This document shows positions 1 through 10,867 of a stretch of DNA of 64,000 nucleotides, one piece after another. The stretch lies in NCBI GenBank assembly GCA_024138015.1, contig JAMXBB010000008.1:42038353-42102352 (forward strand), read 5' to 3'. The notes under the pieces were generated by a model. The model ran no database searches. It had not been told where the DNA came from and saw only the letters and a program-made list of their open reading frames with translations. The first letter of the stretch is position 1. Every line of letters starts with the position of its first letter. Origin of the DNA: Lumnitzera littorea. Lineage: Eukaryota > Streptophyta > Magnoliopsida > Myrtales > Combretaceae. Made by a program: the position numbers and the translations under genes.

Positions 1-48
1 TTGCATTTCATCCATTTATATATATATATATAAATGGATGAAATGCAA
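1..48. repeat. Perfect 48-bp palindrome at window edge
   Basis: The first 48 bases equal their own reverse complement. The arms begin TTGCATTTCATCC and meet in a (TA)n centre. It could form a cruciform or hairpin. It starts at base 1, so the true palindrome may extend to the left. It may be the end or core of a small inverted-repeat element or a chance expansion around a TA microsatellite; the family is not recognised. Confidence 0.85.
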
Positions 49-1361
49 GACAATAATGATACTGAGGTGTTTATTCCCTACAAGTTAGAAACTAATAAAC
101 GGAAAGGAATTTAAGGTGACTGAGATTATCATTATTTGTTAATTTAGAATTTATATTGGAGGAAGGATAGTAATCTAAAAAGCTATAGGATATGATTAAA
201 ATGAAATTTAGAAGAAAAGCTACAAATGTTAAATGATACGAAGTTTATTGATATTTATAAGTGAGAGACTGAGAAAAGTAATAATAAGTATTGGATCTAC
301 TAGTAATGTTAAAATGTTCAAATGCATTTTCGAAGATTAGTTTGTGGACATTTGAATTTGATGGTTAAGTTAACCAAGAATCGAACGTATAGTAGAAATT
401 TTGTATTGGATGTTGTAAATGGAACCTTTGGAGTTAAAGGAGTGACTATGTTTTTTTGGAATCGCATCATATTAGAATGATATCAATATAGGATTAATGC
501 ATAGACTATATTTATAGAATTGGGAGAAATGTATGCATGCCAACTGTATATAAAGAAACTCATTGTGATAACCATTGATAGAATTTTGAGATACAAAATA
601 TATGTGGATGGCATTATTGAAGTTAAGTGATCATAAGTAGCATGCCAAAATTGAATAAACGTGATTGTCAAAAGAGATAATACTTCTTTCATTAAACAAG
701 TTATATTTGGAAAGGGAATTTCTATGGACATTGAAAATGTTGAATTGGTCATCAAAAGGAAAATCTATTCAAGTAACCCAATATACAAGAAAGGTATGAT
801 GCAATAATACACTTCATATTAGCAGTTGCAATAGGTACTCCAACAGAGGAATGGAAAATTTGACATTGTCAATTCGTTGTTGTTGAGACTCATGTCGTGT
901 TAACCCCATTAGTGTAATCTGTCATGTTGCATTTTATCAAGTAACAAGTTCTTATCAATACTGTCTCTCTTATTGAATTTGTTAGTCAAAAGTCATATTC
1001 ATTCTTATCGAGTCAAGTCGAGTCAAATATAGTTAATCTATAATGTCAACCATCTCATTTGAATCTAAGATGGAGGAAAGTCAAGATTTGCTAGATTTTC
1101 CAAATTTGTTTCTGCTGATCCTATGCTGAGCTATATGAAGAACAAATAAGAAGTCATAGCAACAGCGTAGACATTGTGAGTAAAAGATTATGGAAGAGAG
1201 GAAAGGTGATGATATGAAGTGAACTTATAACCACTGATGATCACAAGTGAAACCTGAGAATTAATAAAATAAGATACAAATAGAGGATAAATCGACAAGA
1301 AAACTTGCAAGATTATAAAGCTAAGTCATAAGATAATATAATACAACTAGAGGACTACTAA
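49..1361 (+). other. Unassigned DNA with a doubtful gypsy RT scrap
   Basis: No intact gene is seen. Around 655-770 on the + strand a short translation contains GKGISMDIENVEL, which resembles the segment after the RT palm of Ty3/gypsy polymerases (family pattern: G-x-GISMDPxKVEAI). The surroundings are too decayed to confirm this. The rest (about 60-640 and 780-1361) holds only short stop-ridden frames and no LTR, tRNA or gene motif that I recognise. Confidence 0.3.
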
Positions 1362-2016
1362 CGAGAATCAAGCTATTGGGCCACTGACTCGCAGCCGAGC
1401 CCAAGGACTAGAGGGACTGGTAAGATGAATCTTCTTGTTTTAGCTAACTCATACAAAGGTTAAGTATCTCCTTGCCAACCCATTTTCTTGCCAAGCCGAA
1501 TGATTGCCTATTTCTTGCATGTTGTGTGTCAAGAAGCAAAAGACCAAGACAGTGGCCCATCTTCATTCTCACACATGCCTAATGAATTGCTTACTCGGTT
1601 GCACCCTTGCTAAGATGCTGAGAGAAAGAGTCTAGATTGACTAGGACACCCTTGCTTAGACAAGCTAACTATCTGTACCTTTTTGTCCACATCTATTACC
1701 ATTGATACGATTTGTATTTTCTTCCTTACATAAACACTATTTGTTTACTCTTAGCATCACTTTTATCATAAACCTTGAGTAAAGCTAAGTGGTGAGTAAC
1801 CTCACTGGACCGATTCATGCGTTATATTGGATTGTGGCGTGAATCTTCGGAAGTTTTATTAATACATCATATGCTCTAAAGCTATTTGTGGGTATTTGCT
1901 TACCCTTTATTTGCATTTGTCCTTTCACACATACCCATCACTTTCTTTCGAGCTTTCTATAAGCTTGGACTCATTCAACAACTGGCCTTGTCTGTTTTTT
2001 GTCACAGTTTGCACCA
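1362..2016 (+). repeat. 5' LTR of element A (internally deleted)
   Basis: Aligns with 6691-7545 from AATCA..CTATTG through CTTGTCTG..GTCACAGTTTGCACCA. It is about 200 bp shorter. After CTGTACCTTTTTGTCCACATCT it jumps to ATTACCATTGAT, skipping the segment that in the 3' LTR spans about 7023-7244 and carries the TATA box. The first bases are mutated from the TG seen in the 3' LTR. Confidence 0.8.
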
Positions 2017-2018
2017 TC

Positions 2019-2031
2019 TTGGTATTAGAGT
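2019..2031 (+). other. Primer-binding site of element A (initiator tRNA-Met type)
   Basis: TTGGTATTAGAGT lies 2 bases after the 5' LTR and differs by C-to-T changes from the plant iMet primer site TTGGTATCAGAGC. Confidence 0.8.
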
Positions 2032-2198
2032 GGAGGTTTTATTTGAGTTGTAGTTGGTTTTTGAAGTTTTACTTATACTCTATTTTGTGTGTGTGAAACA
2101 GAGCAAGTTACTATGTTCATCTTGATTACTATGTTTGCTAGCTGTTGATTTTCTGGTTTGGTGAAAGTGTTTGTTTGAGCTTTGAATTAGTAAAGAAA

Positions 2199-3305
2199 AT
2201 GACGAATCTAAGTGTAAATGTTGGTGTTGGAGATGACAACAGTAGAGTTGTCCAACATGGACAACGATAGAGTTGTCCAAGGGAACGCCGAGAAGTATTG
2301 ACGAGAGACTCAATGAGATGACTAACCTCTTGGTAGATTTGACCTTAGCTTATCGACCAACTAAAGTTATTCATACATTAGCTTATCGACCAACTAAAGT
2401 TACGTAAAATACCCCATAAACTATGCCCAACCTGTTAGAGGTCATAACCCAGCACAACTAGTTTAAGGTGGAGGATTAGGCAGACGAGTAAGGTGAAGGA
2501 TAGACTTGAGAGAACTTGATGAAGAAGACGAGGAAGAATATTTTGAAGAAGAGTACGTATGAGCCCTTAGAGCATCTAACCATGTGAAGCTTTAGATTCC
2601 AAGCTTTAATGGATCTAGGAACGCTGATGAATATTTAGAGTGGGAAGAGAAGGAAGAACATATTTTTTTATTATTATCAATATGAAGATTGCAAGAAAGT
2701 GATAACTGCTACTGTTGAGTTCTCTAGATATGTCACCATGTAGTAGAAGAATTTCCGGGCCATGAGGAGACGAGAGGGCTACTACAAGATTAATACTTAG
2801 CTCAAGATTAAGAGAATACTGAAGAATAGGTTTTTGCTAAAAACTTATCTTCAAGATACTTATACTCGGCTTTAGGAGCTGAGACAAGGAGGCCAAATTG
2901 TTGATAAGTATGTTCAAGAATTTCAAATGCTTATGATCCATTGCAAAGTGGAGGAACTATCGGCTCGAACAGTCTCAAGATCCATCACTAGATTGAGAGA
3001 TGATATTTGAGACATTGTGGAACTCCAACACTTTACCACAATGGATGAAGCCATCAGAATAGCCCAGTGAGTAGAAAGGCAAAGAAGGAGTTGAGTACCG
3101 ACAAAGATGCTGACTAGCCAACCTGGACAGGCAAGTTACCGAGCTTAGTCAAATACCGAGCTGAGCCGAATTGAAAGATGGATGTTCAAGCCGATCAAAA
3201 AGGCCAACTAGATGGTGAAATGCTGACTTGAACTTACGAGGAGAGGTAAGGGTCTAATAGGAAGGCCAGCCAGATCAAGTGCTTAAAGTGCTAAGGGTTT
3301 GAACA
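2199..3305 (+). pseudogene. Gag remnant of element A
   Basis: Structural capsid and nucleocapsid polyprotein of a gypsy element. It begins at an ATG at 2199 (MTNLSVNVGVG..). Translated in several frames it keeps Gag landmarks: PSFNGSRNADEYLEWE near 2600 (family: PxFxGxxDPxAYLxWE) and an IVELQH-like segment near 3015. The nucleocapsid knuckle at about 3270-3335 reads CLKC, stop, GFEHMVTQY. The Q codon is a stop and the last Cys is Tyr, both explicable by C-to-T or G-to-A change. Several further stops and frameshifts are present. The same ATG context and knuckle occur in element B on the - strand, so the two copies belong to one family. Confidence 0.7.
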
Positions 3306-3306
3306 T

Positions 3307-3918
3307 ATGGTTACTCAGTACCCAAACCAAAGGACAATGGTGATTAAGGGAGACATCCCGAAGCTAGAAGTAGATAGCATAGATGAGGAACCCAAGGAGA
3401 AGGAGGTCTCCATTGAGAAAGAAAATGCCAAGAAAGAACTAATTGAGGAGGATGTGTTTGTTGAGGACTTGGACCAGTTACTTATGGTCGTTTGATGCAC
3501 TTTGAACATGGAACCCTCACGAGAGGAGGAGTAGAGAGAGAATTTGTTTTATACCACCTGTAAGGTGAATGATCAGGTATGTTCCCTCATCATAGAGAGT
3601 GGAAGCTGCACCAATGTGGCATTAGTCAATCTTATTTCAAAATTGAAGTTGCCAACTATTGCACATCTAAAACCATACAAATTACACTGGTTGAGTGAGA
3701 AAGGAACACTACATGTCACTTGGAAAATACTACTGTTGATCACTATAGGGATTTACTCTAACCAGATTCTCTGCGACATACTGCTCATGTATGTTTCCCA
3801 CATGTTGCTAAGTAAGCCGTGGCTATTTGATAGGAGAGTTATCTATGACGATTACAAGAACACATGCATGTTCGAGAAGGATGACCGGAAGATCACACTA
3901 AACTCGATGCCGTTGTGA
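3307..3918 (+). pseudogene. Aspartic protease region of element A
   Basis: Open frames at 3307-3495 and 3544-3918 cover the acidic linker and the retropepsin. The linker (GDIPKLEVDSIDEEP..VEDLDQLL) is nearly the same as in element B. In the protease the active-site region reads LIIESGSCTNVAL where the family has D-S/T-G, so Asp is Glu here. Downstream, the flap and LLSKPW/LFDRRV segment match chromovirus proteases (family: LLGRPWQFDR). The lost catalytic Asp and upstream stops make it inactive. Confidence 0.75.
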
Positions 3919-4129
3919 GAAGTTAATAAATTGCAAACAAAACTTGCTTACAGATTGAGGAAGGCTTTGGTGATGAGTAGAGCCGAGCTCCAAGAGGCCA
4001 TCAATGCTACGAGCCGACCCTCATGTTGGTCAGGTGCCTATTAGAAATAAAGGAGCGAGATAAACTATAGTTACTTGATGAGTATGCTAACTTGCTCTCA
4101 GAATAGTTACCTGAGGAGTTGCCCCTAAC

Positions 4130-5420
4130 TTAAGACATAAAGTATTGCATTGACTTAGTACCCTATACCACACTGCCAAATAAGCCAGCCTATCTGATGA
4201 ATCCCATACAAGCTTCTAAGTTACAATGTCAAGTCAATGAGTTGCTGAAGAGAGGATATGTTTGAGAAAGTCTCAACCCTTACGTTGTGCTGGTGCTTCT
4301 AGTATCGAAAGATGATAGAAGCTGGCGGATGTATATTGACAACTGAGCCATGAATAAGATCACGATCAAATACAGGTATTCGATCTTGAGGTTAGAAGAC
4401 ATGTTGGATGAGTTGAGTGGAGCTAAGGTCTTCAATAAGATTGACTTGAAGTCTGGCTACTATCAAATCCACATGAGGCCAAGAGATGAATGGAAGATTG
4501 CGTTTAAAACTCGGCATGGACTTTACAGGTAGATGGTCATGCCATTCGACTAGTCGAATACCTCGAGCACTTTCATGCAATTGATGAACCAAATGTGAAG
4601 ACATTTGATTGGAAAGTATGTCGTGGTGTACTTTGACAACATATTGGTCTACAATACTGATATGCCGAGTCACTAGGAGCATCTCTATGAAGTATTGGAT
4701 ATCCTCCATGCCGAGAGACTATTCGACAATCTCAAGAAATGTTGCTTTTACCAGGAGGAAGTGATATTCTTGGGCTACATAGTCAATAGAGGAGGCTTAT
4801 GAATGGATGATGAAAAGATCTGAGCAATTATAAAGTGGCCGACTACTACTTGTGTTGACGTGAGAAGTTTCCATAGACTAGCTTCATTCTATAAATGATT
4901 CATAAAAAATTTCAGCACCTTCATCGCTCCTCTTACTAAGCTTACAAAGAACAACACTGACTTTTGATGGGGAGAAAGGGAGGAGATGAGCTTTGCCGAG
5001 GTAAAAGAAAGATTGACCTCTACCTTAGTGTTGGTTGTACTTGACTTCGAGAAAATATTTGAGCTGGAATGTAACGCATCAAGTATTAGAATAGGTACTA
5101 TCCCAATGCAGAAAGGCTGACCAATTACTTTCCACAATGAGAAGCTTAGAGGGCTACAGTTAAATTACTCTGTGTATGACAAGGAGCTCTTGGTGCTGAT
5201 TTGAGTATTGCAAGTGTGGTTGCACTATTTACTGTTGAGAGAATTTGTCATATATACTGACCATGAATCGCTGAGGTACCTCTGAAGTTAGACGGAGTTA
5301 TTGAATTGTCAGGTAAGATGGGTTAAATTCCTAAAAGGATTCAATTTTGTGATTAAATATAAGCAAGGAAAGAGTAACGTAGTTGCAGATGCTCTTTTAA
5401 GGCGACATGCGCTTTTAACC
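4130..5420 (+). pseudogene. Reverse transcriptase and RNase H of element A (broken)
   Basis: Would copy the element RNA into cDNA. Recognisable in order: the entry segment NELLKRGYV near 4235; VFNKIDLKSGYYQI near 4430, with both Ile-Asp and GY; FKTRHGLYR followed by a stop where the family has W; and YFDNILVY near 4630, where the catalytic YFDD has become YFDN (GAC to AAC). Next come the thumb, and RNase H with the segments FELECNAS, DKELLVLI and YTDHESL, ending in GKSNVVADALLRR near 5390. At least ten in-frame stops, mostly TAG or TGA, interrupt it. The catalytic Asp loss alone would inactivate RT. Confidence 0.85.
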
Positions 5421-5479
5421 GAATTGCAGACCAGGTTGTTTGGGTTTACAAGTATCAAAGAGTAGTATTTTGAGGATCC

Positions 5480-6682
5480 ACACTTTGGACCCATAGTCAT
5501 GTGATGTATTGATGAAAGGATAGTCGATGAGTATCATGTGGAAGATGGTTACTTGTTCCGAGGTGAAAAATTATGCATGCCAACTTGTTCACTGTAGGAA
5601 TTATTGATCAGGGAAGCCTATAGTGGAGGACTCTCTAGACATTTTGAAGAAAGATAGACCTGTGAACTGCTAAATGGTTGATTTTTCTGGCTGAGGACAA
5701 GGAGAGATGTGCACCGAGTTGTCGACTACTATGCCGTGTATAAGAGGGATAAGTGTCAAGTTGAGTAAGGGAAAGAAATGCCCTTACCTATTCCGACAAA
5801 GCCATGGATTAAATTGAGCATGGACTTTGTTCTTAGACTACTACGAACTATCCGATGCAAATATTCTATAAAGGTCGTCGTGGATCGTTTCAGCAAAATG
5901 GCACACTTCATGCCTTGCTCAAAAACTAATGGCGCTTCAGTTATTGCTTCACTTTTCTTATAAGAGATTGTGCGATTACACGGCATGCCAAAAATTATAG
6001 TCTCCAACAGGGATCCAAAGTTCTTAAGCCATTTATGGAGGACCTTATGGTGTCAGATGAGGACCAAAATACTATTTATTACTTTCTGTCGTCCCCAAAC
6101 TGATGGCTAAATGGAGGTGGTTAATCGCACTTTGGGATCTTTGCTCCGAGCTACAGTGGGAAAGAACTTAACTGATTGGGATGTCTACTTACTAGTGATC
6201 GAATTTACTTACAACTGTATAGTATATGACAACACTAAGCAAACACCCTTCAAAGTGGTATATCGTTTTAATCCTAAGTTGCCCCTCAACCATACTGCTG
6301 TACTTGTATCCACACAAGAGGTCAAGTACAATCTCTCCAACACATTTATGACAAATTCACTTGGTACATCGACTAAACTATTAGAAGAATGCGAGAGAAG
6401 ACTAAGGGTAAGATGACTAAACAATTCTAGCTAGGAGACTTAGTATGGCTACACCTTAGCAAGAAATGGTTCCCGAATAAGATGAGGAACAAATTATTTG
6501 CAAGAGCTGAAGGGCCTTTTAAAATCTTCCAAAAGATCAATGATAATGCCTACAAATTGGAGTTGCCCAAGGACTATGGGGTTTCTGACATCTTCAACAT
6601 TGCTGACTTCAGTCTATATCACCCTAACAGAGAGTTGAACGAAGACAATTTGAATTTGATGTCAAATCGAAAACAACTCTGA
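5480..6682 (+). pseudogene. Integrase of element A (broken)
   Basis: Would insert the cDNA into the host genome. An HHCC-like region lies near 5510-5740 (VEDGYLFRGEKLCMP..). The catalytic core starts with WIKLSMDFVLRL at about 5805 and VVVDRFSKMAHF at 5870. The RDPKF motif is preceded by Asn instead of Asp near 6005. PQTDG at about 6100 is followed directly by a stop (CAA to TAA) and by MEVVNRTLGSLLR. The C-terminal barrel at 6482-6682 ends in VSDIFNIADFSLYHP, as in plant chromoviruses. Stops at the DG* site and elsewhere prevent a full product. It runs up to the polypurine tract at 6679. Confidence 0.85.
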
Positions 6683-6690
6683 GGGAACAA
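6679..6690 (+). other. Polypurine tract of element A
   Basis: The purine-rich stretch CTGAGGGAACAA lies directly before the TG start of the 3' LTR, the expected position of the plus-strand primer. Confidence 0.6.
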
Positions 6691-7545
6691 TGGTAATCAG
6701 GCTACCAAGCTATTGACCCGTAGCCAAGCCCAAGGACTAAAGGGACTGGTTAGATGAATCCTCATGTTCTAGCCGACTTATGCGGAGGCTAAGTATCTCC
6801 TTACCAACCCATTCTACTTGCCAAGCTAAATGACTACATATTTCTTGCATGTTGTATGCTAAGAAGTAGAAGTCCGAGATAATGGCCTATCTTCATTCTT
6901 ACACATGCTTGGCTAATTGCTTACTCGACCACACCCTTGCCAACATGCCGAGAGAAAGAGTCCGAACTAACTAGGCTACCTTTACTCTAATAAGCAAGCT
7001 GTCTGTACCTTTTTGTCTGCATCTTCTAACAAGATCACCAATACAGCATCACCACGTATTTAGAATCATGTGTAGAATCTGTTGCACCAATGATTGTTTT
7101 CCTTGTATATTCATTTTTACCCATTTACATCTTGTACATTACTTCCTTAGGAAATGCCCTTTTGGTCTTTTCCCTTTTGGCAAGTTGCCCTAACTTATGG
7201 GTATAAATACCCCTGTGCTTATAGATGTAAAGCAAATTCGAATTACCATTGATGCGATTTGTATTTTCTTCCTTATGTAAACACTGTTTGTTTATCCTAA
7301 CCATTGAGCAAGGCTAGGTGGTGAGTAACCTCACCAAACCAATTCGTGTGTCATATTGGATTATGCTGTGAGTCCTTAGAAGTTCCATTGGTATGTCATA
7401 TCCTCTGGAGCTGTTCATAGGTTTTTGCTTACCCTTTATTCGCATTTGTCATTTTACATATACCCCATCACTTTCTTTCAAGTTTTCAGCAAGCTCAGAC
7501 CCATCTAATAACTGGCCTTGTCTGTTCTTGTCACAGTTCGCGCCA
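6691..7545 (+). repeat. 3' LTR of element A
   Basis: 855 bp, beginning TGGTAATCAGG and ending CGCGCCA. It has a promoter-like TATAAATA at 7202-7209 followed by TGTGCTTATAG. Distant similarity to the - strand LTR of element B is clear around AGCAAGGCTAGGTGGTGAGTA. Confidence 0.8.
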
Positions 7546-8330
7546 CTTTCCCTCACATATCCCTTTGTCAATAGTTCATTTATTTCCTTTGAAGTTCAAC
7601 AACTTGTTTGGGGTTCATTTGATAAGCTGGTTTGTTCAGTAGGGTAGCATTGGGTATCTTGTCAATGTAGTGTTCAATGCCTTTAAAATGGAGTAATCCC
7701 TTGGGCAATTGTTTTGGAAACAGGTTGATATACTCTTCAAATAGCTCTTTGACTCTTAGGGGTAGTTCACCCTACTCCTTTAATTCTAGTAGTCGCTGGA
7801 TTAACAAAAAATTTGGCACATCAACCTTAATGGCTTCTTAGAGTTTAGCTTTACTCAATACAAAAGCCTTCTTTGATCCTTAAGGAAGTCTAGCTTATAG
7901 TTTGCTAACTTAACTTAGCGTCATAGGGTTCAACGTAATCTTCCTCCCATCCTTCTCAAACACATATTTATTTTTGAAATTGTCGTGAATAACCCTTTAG
8001 TTGAAAAGCAATGGTTTACCTAACAATACATGAGATATGCACATGGGCAATACATCACAAAGAACTTCATCGGAATAGTTTCCAATAGAGATTGGCAGTC
8101 ATAATGCTATGTGACATGTAGTACTCACTTCTCATTCAATCAATGCAACTTGTATGGCTTTGGATGTAAGATGATTGGCAATTTCAATTTCTTAATTAGG
8201 TTGGTAGATGCTACATTAGAGTAGCTCCTACTATCCACTATGAGAGCATAAACCTAATCATTTACCTTATAAGTGGTGTTGAATAAGTTCTCTCTTTACT
8301 CCTTTCGGTAAAGGATTCTATAGTCATTAC
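7546..8330 (-). pseudogene. Protease and RT entry of element B
   Basis: On the - strand the segment near 7590-7760 reads like the protease-RT linker of chromoviruses (a YINLFPKQLPKGL-like stretch, then NKPAYQMNP) and reaches NELLTKGYVRES at 7546-7580, where it is cut by the end of element A. The protease part (about 7900-8330) keeps LLGKPLLF and FKNKYVFEKDGRK-like pieces but has stops. No catalytic RT segment remains. Confidence 0.65.
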
Positions 8331-8333
8331 ACA

Positions 8334-9616
8334 TTAGACAATTATAGTTAGCTTATCTAAGTCTTCTTCAAATACATCTTCCTTAACTAGTTCACCCTCT
8401 TGAGTAGTCTCCTTCTCAGAAACAACTTCCTCTTCGGGTTCCTCATTAGTACTATCTACTTCGAGCTTAGGGGCATCTCCTTTGATAATCATATTTCTCC
8501 AATTCAAACATTGAGTAGCCATGTACCCAAACCCTTGACATTTAAAGCACTTGATCTAACTCGTCTTTCTCCTAAATCCTTGTCCCTTCTCATAAGTTTT
8601 AGGTGGCACCTTGCCATCGACAAATCAACCCTTCTATTCTACTTGGACATTTGCCCTTCTGGTCTGCTCGGTGCCTTGCTGGGCTCGGTGCCTTCCCTGA
8701 ACATGTTGGCTTGACTAACCAGGTCAGCTTATTGGAGGTCGACTCAACTTATTCCTCCTTTACCTCTCTACTCGCTGGGATATTCTTATAGCCTCATCTA
8801 ACATAGTGAACTACTGAAGTTTCACAACATCTTGGATTTCTTTTGTTAATCCAGTAAGAAACCTAAATACTATTCATGCTGATGGTTCATTTACTTCACA
8901 TTGGATCATAAGCATTTAGAACTCTTGAATACACTCATCAACAGTTTAGCCTCCTTGCCTCAACTTTTGAAGCCAAGCAAAGGTGTCCTATAAATAAGTA
9001 TCCAACACAAATCTGTTTCTAAGGATCCTCTTCATCTCAAGTCAAGTATTTACTTCTTTACGTCCTTCTTGTCTTCTCATGCTTTGGAAATTCTTCTACC
9101 ACATCATGGCATATCCTGAAAACTCTACAGTAACAGTCCTTACCTTCTTACGGTTCTTATACTGGTAATAATAAAAAATACTCTCTACTTTCTCTTCCCA
9201 GTTTAGGTAATCGTCAGCAATTCTAGAACCACTGAAGCTTAGAATCTGAAGCTTCACGTGATTGGTAGCTTAGGGTGCTTGAGCTTACTTCTCTTCTTCA
9301 TTGTACTCTTCTTCTCCTCTATCATCTGTATCACTTAAGTCAATCCTTCTTCACACTCATCCTCTTACTCCTCTACCTCAAGCTTATCTAACTAGGTTTG
9401 TCCTTTCGCTGGTTGAGTAGCTTATGGAGTGTTTTGCATAACCTTAGTAGGTCGATAAGTCAATGCATAAATAGCTTTAGTTAAATTGACTATGAGGTTA
9501 GCCACCTCATCAATTTTTTCATCTATGCTTCTAGGGGTGTTCTATGGTTGTTCTCCATGGTAAACAACACTATTGTTGTCATCTCCAATACCAACATTGA
9601 CATTAAGATTTGTCAT
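8334..9616 (-). pseudogene. Gag remnant of element B
   Basis: Starts at an ATG at 9616 (MTNLNVNVGIGD..), matching element A gag. The open acidic linker at 8334-8522 matches A residue for residue in large part. The nucleocapsid knuckle, about 8505-8550, reads CFKCQGFGYMATQC. It is intact apart from the zinc-binding His, which is Tyr (CAT to TAT). The middle of gag is broken by many stops. Confidence 0.7.
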
Positions 9617-9937
9617 TCTCTTCAATAAAACTTATTAATAAAATTTAGAATCCAAGAAACAACAGACACTGCTCCTCCGAACCAAATAATCATACATATA
9701 GGTAATTCCTCATGCAAAAGTTTGAATATCTTGCAAATAAAATAGCTACTTCCAAAGAACAACAAACCTAACTAAAACTTGCTCTATTTTTGTATTTTTG
9801 AAATAGGGCAAAATAGAACCTACAACCGTAGGAAACGACTATGTCTTCCACTTACTTAGCACATACAACTAAACTTGTTGTAACACAATACTACTCAAGA
9901 AAGTTCAAACACAACTTACTTAAACAAGATCTCTACT

Positions 9938-9951
9938 CTAATACTAAGATT
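9938..9951 (-). other. Primer-binding site of element B (iMet type)
   Basis: On the - strand ATCTTAGTATTAGAG lies 4 bases after the LTR and matches TTGGTATCAGAG with a few substitutions. Confidence 0.65.
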
Positions 9952-9954
9952 ATA

Positions 9955-10867
9955 TGCTGCACCAAGGGATGACAAAGGCGACAGAATCGAGGTGAGTCCA
10001 AGCTTATAGAAAGCTTGAAGAACGAAATGGGAATTGCGCTAAAACAGGAAAAGTAAATAACCAAACACTTGAACTGCTCTAAGGATATGATACACTAAGG
10101 AACTTTTAAGGACTCACGACTCAACTCAATATGACACATGAGCTTATCTAATGAAGGTACTCACCACCTAGCCTTGCTTAAGGGTTAGGATAACAGTGAA
10201 GTAAGTAAACAAGCAATGAGCAATGTTCATGAAATGAAGTATTTTTAATATTTAGAAGTATGATAAGATGTTGCGGCTATCTTTACAATGAGATATTTAT
10301 ACTTAAAATATTAGGGCATCCTATCTAAAATGGAAAAGACTAAAAGGGTAACATCTAAAAGAAGTAATGTATAAGGAATGATAAACGATATAATTGAAAA
10401 TACAACAAAAATGGGTATCTTATAAAGAAGATTTTATCATATGATTACTCGAACACATGGCACTCTTTGGATGGGTGACTTTTTGTAGAAAAAGACAATT
10501 TATATGTTCAAGTTGGTGACTATCGAGTCAAGTAGAGGTGGCAGGTTAACTATGCTAAGTTGAGCAGATAATTCTTCCAAGGTAAATTCACCTCGGGTGT
10601 ATTTAGTGTAGCTTAGAATTAGGTTAGATGAGTAGATGGTCAAAAGAGTTGAGCTGTAGTTTGAGTACAATTTGAGTCAACAACTGTAGATGATTGATGA
10701 GTACAAAGGGGTTCGACTTGGCCAAGGCATCAAGTTAGTAGACTTAAGCAGCTCGGACTCTTCAGTTGTACGGTGTAAGAAGAGCATTTGCTTGGCTATG
10801 CTTTCTAACCCTTGAGCTCAAGCTTGAGTTAAGGGTCTGGTGGTTTGATTCCAATTAGGCTGGACCA
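9955..10867 (-). repeat. 5' LTR of element B
   Basis: About 913 bp. On the - strand it starts TGGTCCAGCC and ends GGTGCAGCA. It is related to the LTRs of A around the sequence CAAGGCTAGGTGGTGAGTA and at the start. Its outer end is flush with element C. Confidence 0.65.

Larger units (their letters stand above)
1362..7545 (+). mobile_element. Element A: full-length dead Ty3/gypsy (chromovirus-like) retrotransposon
   Basis: Two related LTRs (1362-2016 and 6691-7545) flank, in order, a tRNA-iMet-type primer site, gag, CCHC knuckle, protease, RT, RNase H, integrase and a polypurine tract. This is the Ty3/gypsy order. The integrase tail, with the GPF..INDNAYKLELP pattern, fits plant chromoviruses, but no chromodomain is visible. 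Every domain carries in-frame stops, so the copy is not autonomous. No matching target-site duplication was found at the ends (actaa on the left, ctttc on the right). Its 3' end abuts the RT of element B on the opposite strand, in codons resembling RES, so A or a rearrangement with A truncated B. Confidence 0.85.
7546..10867 (-). mobile_element. Element B: 5' half of a chromovirus-like gypsy element
   Basis: Read on the - strand: an LTR (10867 down to 9955), an iMet-type primer site, gag from 9616, knuckle, protease and only the entry to RT. It stops at 7546, where element A begins. RT core, RNase H, integrase and a 3' LTR are missing. It is the same family as A, as shown by gag start, linker and LTR similarity. 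Its 5' LTR directly abuts the LTR of element C at 10867/10868. Confidence 0.75.

Noticed and set aside
300..780. Copia-type integrase or RNase H remnant
   Set aside because: No copia motif could be aligned; the only resemblance is to a short gypsy RT segment, and that is weak.
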